Shown in pieces: positions 51,505 through 58,659 of a DNA stretch of 64,000 nt; the stretch's first letter is position 1; every line of letters begins with the position of its first letter. The position numbers were made by a program, and so were the translations under genes. The notes under the pieces are model-generated. The model saw only the letters and a list, made by a program, of their open reading frames with translations. It was not told the DNA's origin and did no database searches. This stretch comes from Methanoculleus sp. (GTDB lineage: Archaea; Halobacteriota; Methanomicrobia; Methanomicrobiales; Methanoculleaceae): contig JAHDQM010000014.1 of NCBI GenBank assembly GCA_018433835.1, forward strand, positions 1 to 64,000. Reading direction: 5' to 3'.

Positions 51505-51954
51505 ATGAAGATTCTCGTGCTTATCGATGGTTCGAAGTGGAGCCAGAAGGCGGCTCTGCACGCGATTGAACTGGCAAAGCGGAAAGATGCCGAGGTGGTC
51601 CTCTTCTCGGTGCTGGATATCAAGGAGGCCAAAGCGATGGCGTTCAACTTCTGCGCCCAGAGCGGCATCTGCGACCAGTTGAAGGGTTACGAAGGTCGGA
51701 TCTGGAAGGACATGCGTGAGAGCATCGAGGGCGATCAAAACAGCATCCTCTCCCGCTACCGGGGGGAGAAGATCCGGTGCTCGTCAAAGATCGTGGAGGG
51801 CTGCATCCGGGAGGAGGTCCTCAGGGAGGCAAACTCCGGCGAATACGGGCTGGTCGTCATAGGCGCTTTCGGCAGGAGCGGGAAGGCCCGGATCAGCACC
51901 CTGCTTGAGGAGATCGGCGGCACGGTCAGACCGCCGCTGCTCGTCGTCCGGTAA
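51505..51954 (+). CDS. Universal stress protein family, second copy
   Basis: The protein has 149 residues and begins with MKILVLIDGSKWSQKAALHA, the Usp beta1-loop-helix. The C-terminal nucleotide motif is partly kept (VVIGAFGRSGKARISTLL). A CAQSGICDQ insert is unusual. It starts five bases after the transporter stop, so the trio Usp-transporter-Usp is one unit, and a T tract ends it. Confidence 0.88.
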   Translation: MKILVLIDGSKWSQKAALHAIELAKRKDAEVVLFSVLDIKEAKAMAFNFCAQSGICDQLKGYEGRIWKDMRESIEGDQNSILSRYRGEKIRCSSKIVEGCIREEVLREANSGEYGLVVIGAFGRSGKARISTLLEEIGGTVRPPLLVVR

Positions 51955-51959
51955 TCTCC

Positions 51960-51965
51960 TTTTTT
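51960..51965 (+). terminator. Oligo-T terminator after the Usp trio
   Basis: Six T residues lie directly beyond the Usp stop, matching a minimal archaeal terminator; no further gene follows on the plus strand for 2.5 kb. Confidence 0.55.
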
Positions 51966-52086
51966 CAGCAGGGCCGCTCCGTGCGGTTGAATTTCATCTT
52001 CGTGCCTGTTTTGTAAGCGGATGCGATCTCACACGAACGTGCGAAGGGGATCACCAGCAGCCACACCGGAAGAATGTATAAAAAAA

Positions 52087-52105
52087 CGGCTCTGTTGAAA
52101 CCCTG
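52087..52105. repeat. Solo IS5-type terminal inverted repeat
   Basis: GGCTCTGTTGAAACCCT is identical (17 bases) to the inverse of the 949-968 repeat. A weaker opposite-strand partner (GGGTTCAACAAGGCC at 52413-52427) could close a 340-bp non-autonomous element that encloses hairpin array 5. Confidence 0.55.
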
Positions 52106-52199
52106 TTCTGATCTTCATCCTTACCCTGCTGAGGCTGGTGCCGGACCCGGCTTGTCCCTGGGACGACCCTCTTTCTCTCCCCTGTCTCGCGCAACGATT

Positions 52200-52370
52200 C
52201 GCACGTCTCCCAGCCCCACTCGAAGACTTTCAGTCTTCTCAAGCTCCGGTTCTAGCGAACCGTCGCACCCCGCCCTCAGGGGAGGCAGTCATGGCGATAA
52301 ACGACGCGTGCCCCAGGGGGCAGGCGGAGTTCGAGCATCGTCAGATGCGCAGCCGGTGGAAAGCCGTGCC
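52200..52370. repeat. Hairpin array 5
   Basis: Units on the minus strand: GAAGACT-GAA-AGTCTTC and GGTTC-GCTA-GAACC; on the plus strand GCATC-GTCA-GATGC, which carries a paired C-to-T and G-to-A change against the common GCACC-GTCA-GGTGC. It lies between a Usp gene and the convergent acetolactate decarboxylase gene, within the possible solo IS repeats; this 512-base gap holds no gene. Confidence 0.75.
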
Positions 52371-52466
52371 CCTGATTACCCCTGATTGCGGCCATCTGGA
52401 GCAAACAAGTGGGGGTTCAACAAGGCCTGAAAGAGAGACCCCCTCCCGGGCGGGACTGCTGACGCC

Positions 52467-53291
52467 CTACTTCTCCACCCGCTCAAGGTCGTCCGAGAGG
52501 TCGCCCGAGAGGTCGACCGTCCAGAAGTCGCCGCCGGGCGGGAGCGCCATGGCAAAGTTCGTCGTGGTGTCGAGCTGCACGGTGCCCTCCGTTACGGTCA
52601 TATCGAGCAGGTGCCCGCCGGCGGCGCGGTCGCCGGTGACGAAGTGGAGGTGATATCCGGGGACGTTGACCCCTTCTGCGAGCGCAGGCGTCCAGAACCC
52701 GACGGCGGTCCCGGTGACGTTCTCGAACGCAAAGACCGTCTGGTTCGCCACCACGTCGGCAAGCCGCGGGTAGGGCTTCTCCTGGACGGGCACGCTCCGG
52801 GTCACCACCCGGGAGAAGGTGCCGTCCATTTTAATCGCGTAAAAGAGGTTCTTTGAAGGGAACTCCGTCTCCAGGTAGCCCTCGAGAGCGGTCAGGTTCA
52901 TCGGCTCCTCGATCGCGATCGTCATATCCGGGTCGAAGAAGGTCGCAGCCGCGAACGGCGTCGTCGCGCCTCCGGCGACCGGGTAAGCCCGTCCGTCGAT
53001 CCGGACCAGGTACCATTCGCCGTCGACGCCGACCAGTTCCCCGTCGAGCCGATCGCCGCACCCGATCCCGAGATCCCCGTGCTTTGCAAGTTCATCGAAC
53101 GGCATGCTCCCGTCATAGACACCCTGGAGGAGCGCATCGATCGTCGATACCTGGAAGAGCGTCTCCAGGTCGGCATCTTCGCCGGGGGGAGATCCGGCAA
53201 GGAGAGAGGCGGCCGCAAGAGCGATGCAGGCCCCGATGAGAAGAGAGGCGACGGCAACGACGGTGTAGCGAAACAGTGTTTCCTCAGCCAT
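52467..53291 (-). CDS. budA: Alpha-acetolactate decarboxylase, exported/anchored
   Basis: The protein has 274 residues from ATG 53291. It converts 2-acetolactate to acetoin. The N-terminal 33 residues form one membrane helix (FRYTVVAVASLLIGACIALA), so the enzyme would face outside the cell. The catalytic fold starts LFQVSTIDALLQGVYDGSM; the zinc site His residues are in GYHLHFVTGDRAAGGH, and FWTPALAEGVNVPG is the conserved substrate segment. A small gene for a deaminase ends 10 bases upstream on the same strand. A fully normal family core with an added anchor is the odd feature. Confidence 0.88.
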   Translation of the reverse strand: MAEETLFRYTVVAVASLLIGACIALAAASLLAGSPPGEDADLETLFQVSTIDALLQGVYDGSMPFDELAKHGDLGIGCGDRLDGELVGVDGEWYLVRIDGRAYPVAGGATTPFAAATFFDPDMTIAIEEPMNLTALEGYLETEFPSKNLFYAIKMDGTFSRVVTRSVPVQEKPYPRLADVVANQTVFAFENVTGTAVGFWTPALAEGVNVPGYHLHFVTGDRAAGGHLLDMTVTEGTVQLDTTTNFAMALPPGGDFWTVDLSGDLSDDLERVEK

Positions 53292-53301
53292 GAACCACCT
53301 C

Positions 53302-53736
53302 TCACAACGCCCCGATATCCTCGTACCAGAGGTCGGGGTGCTTCTGGATGAACGCATGCATCATCGTTTTGCAGACGTCGAGGTCCAGGTCGAGCACCTC
53401 GACCCCATGGGACTCAAGGAACTCCCGCGCTCCCGGGAAGTTTGCCGACTCCCCCGCCACGACCTTCCCGATCCCGAACTGGACGGCCGCTCCCGCACAG
53501 AGGTAGCAGGGCATCAGCGTGGAGTAGAGCGTACACTCCGCGTAGTTATGAATTCTCCCGGCGTTCCTCAGGCAGTCTATCTCGGCGTGGAGCACGGGAT
53601 CGTTGTATTGGACACGGCGGTTCCGTCCTCGCCCGATGATTCGGCCTTCCCGCACCAGCACCGACCCGATGGGTATTCCGCCCTCCTGCAGGCCGATCTC
53701 CGCCTCTTCGATGGCGCACTTCATGAATAAGTCCAT
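53302..53736 (-). CDS. Cytosine deaminase-like zinc deaminase (FCY1-type)
   Basis: The protein has 144 residues. HAEIDCL gives the zinc ligand His and catalytic Glu, and TLMPCYLCAGA gives the two zinc Cys. The C-terminal PDLWYEDIGAL and VVAGESANFPGA resemble the fungal cytosine deaminase more than dCMP or tRNA adenosine deaminases, so it probably deaminates cytosine or a related base. A TATA element at 53761-53770 lies about 28 bases upstream, placing transcript start at the ATG 53736 and so supporting it over 53787. Confidence 0.85.
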   Translation of the reverse strand: MDLFMKCAIEEAEIGLQEGGIPIGSVLVREGRIIGRGRNRRVQYNDPVLHAEIDCLRNAGRIHNYAECTLYSTLMPCYLCAGAAVQFGIGKVVAGESANFPGAREFLESHGVEVLDLDLDVCKTMMHAFIQKHPDLWYEDIGAL

Positions 53737-53760
53737 AATGTTCCCCCGGGCGCTCAATTT

Positions 53761-53770
53761 AGTATATAAA
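53761..53770 (-). promoter_or_regulatory. TATA box of the cytosine deaminase-like/budA transcript
   Basis: On the minus strand TTTATATACT sits about 28 bases before the chosen start at 53736, implying a leaderless mRNA for the deaminase. Confidence 0.65.
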
Positions 53771-53910
53771 TCGATCGCAACTTCCAATCAGGTACATGAA
53801 GTCGTTCCTGGATTATAAACGCATACGGAATGGAGACGGCTATCCCGGACCCGGCAGTGTTGACACGGCTTTGAAAAAGAAGCATCTGTACAACGGAAGT
53901 CAGCATCCCG

Positions 53911-54453
53911 TCAGATGCTCGGGATCTCCCGCTCGGTCCCGATCTCGTCGAGCGCCTGCCGGCCGGCAAGCCTGACGTCGCGGTCGGCGTCGCCGAGGAG
54001 GCGCACCAGGGGCTCCCTGGCCCGCGGGTTGCCGATCTTCCCGAGCGCCCATGCCGCCATCCTCCGGACCCGGGGTTTTGCATCGTCGAGCAGCCGGATC
54101 AGCGGTTCGACGGCCCGGGGATCGCCGATCCTCCCGAGCGCCCATGCTGCGCCTGCCCGGACCCAGGGGCTGTCGTCCTCCAGGCTCCGTATCAGCGGGA
54201 GGACAGGTTCGCGTCCATCAAGGAGCCCGAGTGCTTTCGCCGCCTTCCACCGGACATCGACATACTCGTCGTCCAGCGCCCCGATAAGCGGCTGCACCGC
54301 ACGACTATCGCCCAGCTCCCCGAGCGCATCCGCGGCCCGCCATCGGGCATTGAGGTCCCCGGATTCCAGCATCGAGAGGTATCTGTGAAGTTTATTCTCC
54401 CTGTCGAGGCCTTCGATCTCTCCTCCCGGTACCGGCGGATCCTCACCTGCCAT
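53911..54453 (-). CDS. HEAT-repeat (PBS lyase-like) protein
   Basis: The protein has 180 residues. After a short N-terminus (start ATG 54453; ATG 54471 is possible) come five HEAT repeats of about 31 residues, each of the form DARWRAADALGELGDSRAVQPLI. Examples: VRWKAAKALGLLDGR, VRAGAAWALGRIGDPRAVEP, VRRMAAWALGKIGNPRAREP, VRLAGRQALDEIG. It is a scaffold for protein-protein contact; PBS lyase-type repeats are widespread in methanogens. Partner unknown. Confidence 0.9.
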   Translation of the reverse strand: MAGEDPPVPGGEIEGLDRENKLHRYLSMLESGDLNARWRAADALGELGDSRAVQPLIGALDDEYVDVRWKAAKALGLLDGREPVLPLIRSLEDDSPWVRAGAAWALGRIGDPRAVEPLIRLLDDAKPRVRRMAAWALGKIGNPRAREPLVRLLGDADRDVRLAGRQALDEIGTEREIPSI

Positions 54454-54557
54454 AGGCCACCCCACGCCCATTTTGGGGCACCTGAGTATAAGGTTTTGCC
54501 CCGGGGGAGATGCTTCCGGGAGGTGCATTTTTCTACTCTCGCTCCCTTCACCATAGT

Positions 54558-54983
54558 ATGGAGAGTCCGACCGGTATACCGGAGGGTACGACGTTTCCCT
54601 CGGACCTGGAACGCCTCGGCATCGCCCCGGGAGCAAAGATCGATATCAGGGACCTCGATATGATGGGCAACCGCCACAACTTCCACGTCTTCCTTTACTT
54701 TGAAGAAGACCTGGCGAGGTCTTCCACGCTCCGGGAAGACCTGCAGGAATACAGCGACGTCCCGGACCTGGAACGCCCGTTCATCAGCCTGGATGAGTTC
54801 CTCCGGTTCGCCACCGAGTCGGATCCCCTCTTCACCCGGCGTCTGGACGAACTCCCGCTGGTCGTTGAGGTCGTGGCCTACGGGGAACTCAGGACACAGG
54901 AGGGGAAACCCGTGCCGTATGTCAAAGGGGTGATGCCGTTCCTGGACGAACTCCCGATGGAGGATACGGTCGGCGTATCCTGA
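54558..54983 (+). CDS. Conserved hypothetical protein
   Basis: The protein has 141 residues from ATG 54558. It starts MESPTGIPEGTTFPSDLERL and is acidic, with mixed alpha/beta pattern (FHVFLYFEEDLA, then VVEVVAYGELRTQEGKPV). No cysteine or membrane segment. It is divergent from the HEAT-repeat gene, from which it is separated by 104 bases. I do not recognise the family. Confidence 0.65.
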   Translation: MESPTGIPEGTTFPSDLERLGIAPGAKIDIRDLDMMGNRHNFHVFLYFEEDLARSSTLREDLQEYSDVPDLERPFISLDEFLRFATESDPLFTRRLDELPLVVEVVAYGELRTQEGKPVPYVKGVMPFLDELPMEDTVGVS

Positions 54984-55213
54984 CCCCCTTCTCCCGTACA
55001 GATTGCTTATCCTGACGTTTTGGGAAATTCATGGTCCGAAATCATATATCGCCCGGGTAAACGCCGGCCGGGCAAGGATCTTTCCCGCACCACAGAAAGA
55101 TCGGAAACCTATTTTACCCCGACGTTCCATTCCCCCTATCGCGGGAGCCGGGAACAACGATCTGCTCGCCCCGACGGGCGGGGTGCAAAGGGGGCCGAAC
55201 CCGGGAGCGAAAC

Positions 55214-55220
55214 CTTATAT
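55214..55220 (+). promoter_or_regulatory. TATA box of the MEDS gene
   Basis: CTTATAT lies 26 bases before the TTG at 55240, supporting that TTG as a leaderless start. Confidence 0.5.
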
Positions 55221-55239
55221 TCACGGGAATGTTGCCGCA

Positions 55240-56169
55240 TTGACAGATAGTGACTGCTTCACGGACGAAACGACGGTCCTCTCCAGGCCGCCCTGGGGCA
55301 CCCATACATGCCTCGTCTACCGGAGCCGGCACGACCTCATCGATACCCTGGTCCCTTATTTCCAGTCGGGGCTGGAGGAGGATGCCTGCTGCGTTTGGAT
55401 CACCGCAGAGCCCCTGCAGGCAGGTGAGGCGAAGAGGGTGCTCCGAAGAAGCGTCAAATCCTTCGACCGACGCCTGAAACGGGGCCAGATCGAGATCCTG
55501 GACGCACGCGACTGGTACCTCCGGGACGGCGGCTTTTCACGCACCACTGCACTGCACGGCTGCGTCAGGAAAGGACTCGAGGCGCAGGAGAGGGGTTACG
55601 AAGGCCTGTTCATCTCCGGGAACGTCTCCTGGCTGACAGGAGCGGAATGGGACGTTTTCATGGAGTACGAGGCAATGGTCAACCGGGCCATAGGGAACAG
55701 CCGGATCGCCGCCATCTGCGCCTACCCGCTCGATGCCTGCGGGGCACGCGAACTGCTGGAGATTGCCTCCACGCACCGGCAGGCCGTCATCCGGCAGGAC
55801 GGGGTATGGCGGCGGATCGCCCTGGCGGAGGAGGCGGTGCCCCAGGATGAAGAGAAGAGGTGGGCTATCGGCCAGATTGAAGCGAACATCGAGCAGTTCG
55901 CGACCCTTGCCGACCGGATCCGCCACCCTCTTCAGGTGCTCATGGCGATCGCGGATCTGATCGAGAACGAGCAGTCGGATGTGATCCGGCAACAGGCGAG
56001 AGAGATAGATGCGGTCGTCAGGCAGCTCGACTCCGGCTGGGCGGGATCGAGGGCGGTCAGGGAGTACCTCATGAACCACGACCTTGCCGGGCGCGACCCG
56101 GCACGGGTCACGGAACCCGGAACGTGCCCGCACCCTTCAGGATATCCAGACTCACGTCGAAGTTCCTGA
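55240..56169 (+). CDS. MEDS-domain sensor with lone DHp-like C-terminus
   Basis: The protein has 309 residues from TTG 55240; the frame is open from 55003 but the earlier part is GC-poor noise. The MEDS (DcmR-type sensory) domain spans about 20-200: PWGTHTCLVYRSRHDLIDTL, then FQSGLEEDACCVWIT and GYEGLFISGNVSWL. The tail (GQIEANIEQFATLADRIRHP, then LVAIADLIEN-like helix and SGWAGSRAVREYLMNHDLAG) is nearly the same as that of the PAS protein at 12709. A candidate phospho-His is in RIRHPLQ, with no ATPase. Its last 62 bases overlap the 3' end of nadC on the opposite strand. Confidence 0.82.
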   Translation: MTDSDCFTDETTVLSRPPWGTHTCLVYRSRHDLIDTLVPYFQSGLEEDACCVWITAEPLQAGEAKRVLRRSVKSFDRRLKRGQIEILDARDWYLRDGGFSRTTALHGCVRKGLEAQERGYEGLFISGNVSWLTGAEWDVFMEYEAMVNRAIGNSRIAAICAYPLDACGARELLEIASTHRQAVIRQDGVWRRIALAEEAVPQDEEKRWAIGQIEANIEQFATLADRIRHPLQVLMAIADLIENEQSDVIRQQAREIDAVVRQLDSGWAGSRAVREYLMNHDLAGRDPARVTEPGTCPHPSGYPDSRRSS

Positions 56170-56962
56170 CCGTATGGGTGAGCGCGCCCATGCTGATGAC
56201 GTCGACCCCGGTCGCGGCGTATCCGGCAAGGTCGTCACCGGCAACCCCTCCGGAGACCTCGAGGGCCACCCGCTCCCGGAGGCCCCGCTCGTTGAGCATC
56301 CTGACGGCTTCCCGGACCGCGTCCGGCGCCATGTTGTCGAGCAGAATAATATCGGCCCCGGCAACTGCCGCCGCGATTGCGTCCTCCGCCGTCTCGACCT
56401 CCACCTCGACCGTCCGGTAGAGGCTCTGCTCCTTCGCTCTCCGTATCGCTTCCGGGAGCGGCACCAGCGCGAGGTGATTGTCCTTGATCAGGACCATATC
56501 CGAGAGGCAGTAGCGGTGCGGGTCGCCCCCGCCGAGAACCACCGCCTTCTTGTCCAGCATCCGCAATCCCGGGGCCGTCTTCCGGGTCGCGGCAATCCGC
56601 ACGGCGGGCGAGACCTTCCGGACCGCATTGACAGACTCCCGGGTCCGGGTCGCAATCCCGCTCATGCGCCCGATGATGTTGAGCGCCGTCCGCTCCAAAA
56701 GAAGGATCGCCCTCGCGGGGCCGTCGAGTTCGAGGAGGGTCGCTCCCGCGGCAACCCCCCTGCCGTCGGCGGAATGCTGGCGGACCGTGACCCCGAAGTG
56801 CTCGAAGAGCGCCCGTGCCTCCGCGAGGCCCGCGATGGTCCCCGAATCCTTCGCCCGGATCACCGCCCGGCAGGCGACGTCGGGGACGACCGCTTCAGAG
56901 GTGACGTCGCCCCACGGCGCATCCTCCCGGACGAACCGGAGCAGTTCCTCGATCGGGATCAT
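56108..56962 (-). CDS. nadC: Nicotinate-nucleotide pyrophosphorylase (carboxylating)
   Basis: The protein has 284 residues. It makes nicotinate mononucleotide from quinolinate and PRPP. Motifs: LNIIGRMSGIATRTRESVNA, RIAATRKTAPGLRMLDKKAV, GGGDPHRYCLSDMVLIKDNH and EVSGGVAGDDLAGYAATGVD (in part). It is the last gene of the nadX-nadA-nadC operon. Its last 62 bases run opposite to the end of the MEDS gene. Confidence 0.96.
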   Translation of the reverse strand: MIPIEELLRFVREDAPWGDVTSEAVVPDVACRAVIRAKDSGTIAGLAEARALFEHFGVTVRQHSADGRGVAAGATLLELDGPARAILLLERTALNIIGRMSGIATRTRESVNAVRKVSPAVRIAATRKTAPGLRMLDKKAVVLGGGDPHRYCLSDMVLIKDNHLALVPLPEAIRRAKEQSLYRTVEVEVETAEDAIAAAVAGADIILLDNMAPDAVREAVRMLNERGLRERVALEVSGGVAGDDLAGYAATGVDVISMGALTHTVRNFDVSLDILKGAGTFRVP

Positions 56963-56968
56963 CCACGC

Positions 56969-57862
56969 TCACGCCCCGACGGCGATCATCCGCTCGATGG
57001 CCCGCCGTGCCCGGTTCATGACCTCCGGGGAGAGGACGACCTCGTGCTCCTCGCGATCGAGCGCCCGCCGGAGATCGCCGAGGGATATCTTCTTCATGTC
57101 CGCGCAGACGGCCCCCGGTTTCTCGTAAAAGACCCTTTCCGGGTAGAGCACCCGGAGGCGGGAGGCCATCTCCCGTTCGGTGAAGACCCACCAGGGCTCG
57201 TCGCCGCTGGCGGCGTCCCTGACCATGCCCCCTGTGGAGACTATCAGATCGGCCTGCTCCTGGACCACCGGCAGGCATTCGGGATGACAGACGACCATGC
57301 CGCCCTTCCTCCGGGCTGCCTCGACGTCGGCAAGGGTAAACCCCGTGTGGACGTAGCAGTGACCGCCGGGCGGCACCGGAACGATCGTCTTCTCCGGGAG
57401 CTCCCGCTGGACGTATGCTGCAAGGTTTGCATCCGGCCCGAAGAGGATTGTATCGTTTGGTAGCGATCTAACGACCTGAACTGCGTTTGCAGAGGTGCAG
57501 GTGATATCGGCGAGCGCCTTGCTCTCCGCCGTGCTGTTGACGTAGACCACCACAGCCGCATCGGGATACCGCTCTTTTGCCTCCCGGATCAGGTCCGGGG
57601 TCAGGAAGTCGGCGAGGGGGCACCCTGCGTCCTCCACCGGGATGATCACCTTCTTATCAGGGTTGAGGATCTTTGCCGTCTCGGCCATGAACCGGACACC
57701 GCAGACGACGATCAGGTCCGCCCCGGTCTCCTTCGCCTTCACCGCGAGCTCGAGGCTGTCGCCCACCACGTCGGCGAGCACCTGGATCTCCATGGGCTGG
57801 TAGTTATGCGCCATGATGAGTGCGTTCTTTTCGGCTTTGAGCGCACGAATATCCTTTTCCAT
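56969..57862 (-). CDS. nadA: Quinolinate synthase A
   Basis: The protein has 297 residues. It joins iminoaspartate and DHAP with a 4Fe-4S cluster. Start KKNALIMAHNYQPMEIQVLAD-like (KNALIMAHNYQPMEIQVLA), CGVRFMAETAKIL and CPLADFLTP; the cluster Cys residues appear in CGVRF, TCTSANA and CADMKK. It has a usual archaeal length and sits between nadX and nadC, two and six bases from them. Confidence 0.96.
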   Translation of the reverse strand: MEKDIRALKAEKNALIMAHNYQPMEIQVLADVVGDSLELAVKAKETGADLIVVCGVRFMAETAKILNPDKKVIIPVEDAGCPLADFLTPDLIREAKERYPDAAVVVYVNSTAESKALADITCTSANAVQVVRSLPNDTILFGPDANLAAYVQRELPEKTIVPVPPGGHCYVHTGFTLADVEAARRKGGMVVCHPECLPVVQEQADLIVSTGGMVRDAASGDEPWWVFTEREMASRLRVLYPERVFYEKPGAVCADMKKISLGDLRRALDREEHEVVLSPEVMNRARRAIERMIAVGA

Positions 57863-57864
57863 TG

Positions 57865-58623
57865 TTACGTACCCACCACCAGAGGGTTCTCGAGGTTCTT
57901 CAAGAGCGTCAGGATGGAGAGGGCGGCCATATAGCTCGTCGCCGGGTTATCAGGACTTGGGACGTTCCTGACCCGGACGTAAATATCCCCGAAGTCGCCC
58001 TCGACGAATATCTCGTGGGTGTTTCTCTCTGCTGCAGGGTCGACCCAGAGCTCCACGTCGGCGTCTCTGCCGGCAGCGAGTCCTAACGCTACTGCGACGT
58101 TGATGTTTTTGGGGTATTGCTTTATACAATCGTGCGCCAGCCCCTTAAATATCTCTGTCCGGGCGGTGGCGGTCATCCCGAGCGACGCGGGAGGCTTTGT
58201 CGTTCGCAGGAGGAGTTTTCTCGGCGGCGAAACCTGGCCGATCTTGAGGTTATCGAGTCCGATGATGGCGCCGCTCGGTATGCGGATCTTCCTTCCCGCC
58301 CCCCGTGCAACCTTGATGAGGCGTTCGCGGAACTCGTCGTCGGCGAGAGCTCCCCCGGAGAGGACGACGATATCCCGCCCCGAGCGGAGGACCGCCTCGC
58401 CGTAGTACCTGACGGCATCGACCGAGGCGGCTTCCACGACGATCGAGAAGTCCTCCTGCATGAAGGCGTCGAAGTCCGTATACGGCCGGGCATGGCAGAG
58501 CGCCGCCAGTTCCTCCGCCCGCCCGGGGATGATATCGAAGACGGCGGCAACCTGGATGCTCTCGGCGTGTGTGGCGATTATATGCCCGACGTTGCCGCAT
58601 CCCAGCAACCCTATTTTAATCAT
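57865..58623 (-). CDS. nadX: L-aspartate dehydrogenase
   Basis: The protein has 252 residues. It oxidises L-aspartate to iminoaspartate for NadA, replacing aspartate oxidase and so suited to an anaerobe. The NAD(P)-binding fold begins KIGLLGCGNVGHIIATHAES; the catalytic His is in VELWVDPAAERNTHEIFVEG (in part NTHEIFVEG), with IPSGAIIGLDNLKIG. First gene of the NAD operon, with a spacing of two bases to nadA. Confidence 0.95.
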   Translation of the reverse strand: MIKIGLLGCGNVGHIIATHAESIQVAAVFDIIPGRAEELAALCHARPYTDFDAFMQEDFSIVVEAASVDAVRYYGEAVLRSGRDIVVLSGGALADDEFRERLIKVARGAGRKIRIPSGAIIGLDNLKIGQVSPPRKLLLRTTKPPASLGMTATARTEIFKGLAHDCIKQYPKNINVAVALGLAAGRDADVELWVDPAAERNTHEIFVEGDFGDIYVRVRNVPSPDNPATSYMAALSILTLLKNLENPLVVGT

Positions 58624-58659
58624 CGAATAAAGAAGTTGTAATAGCAGCGGTTAAGGATT

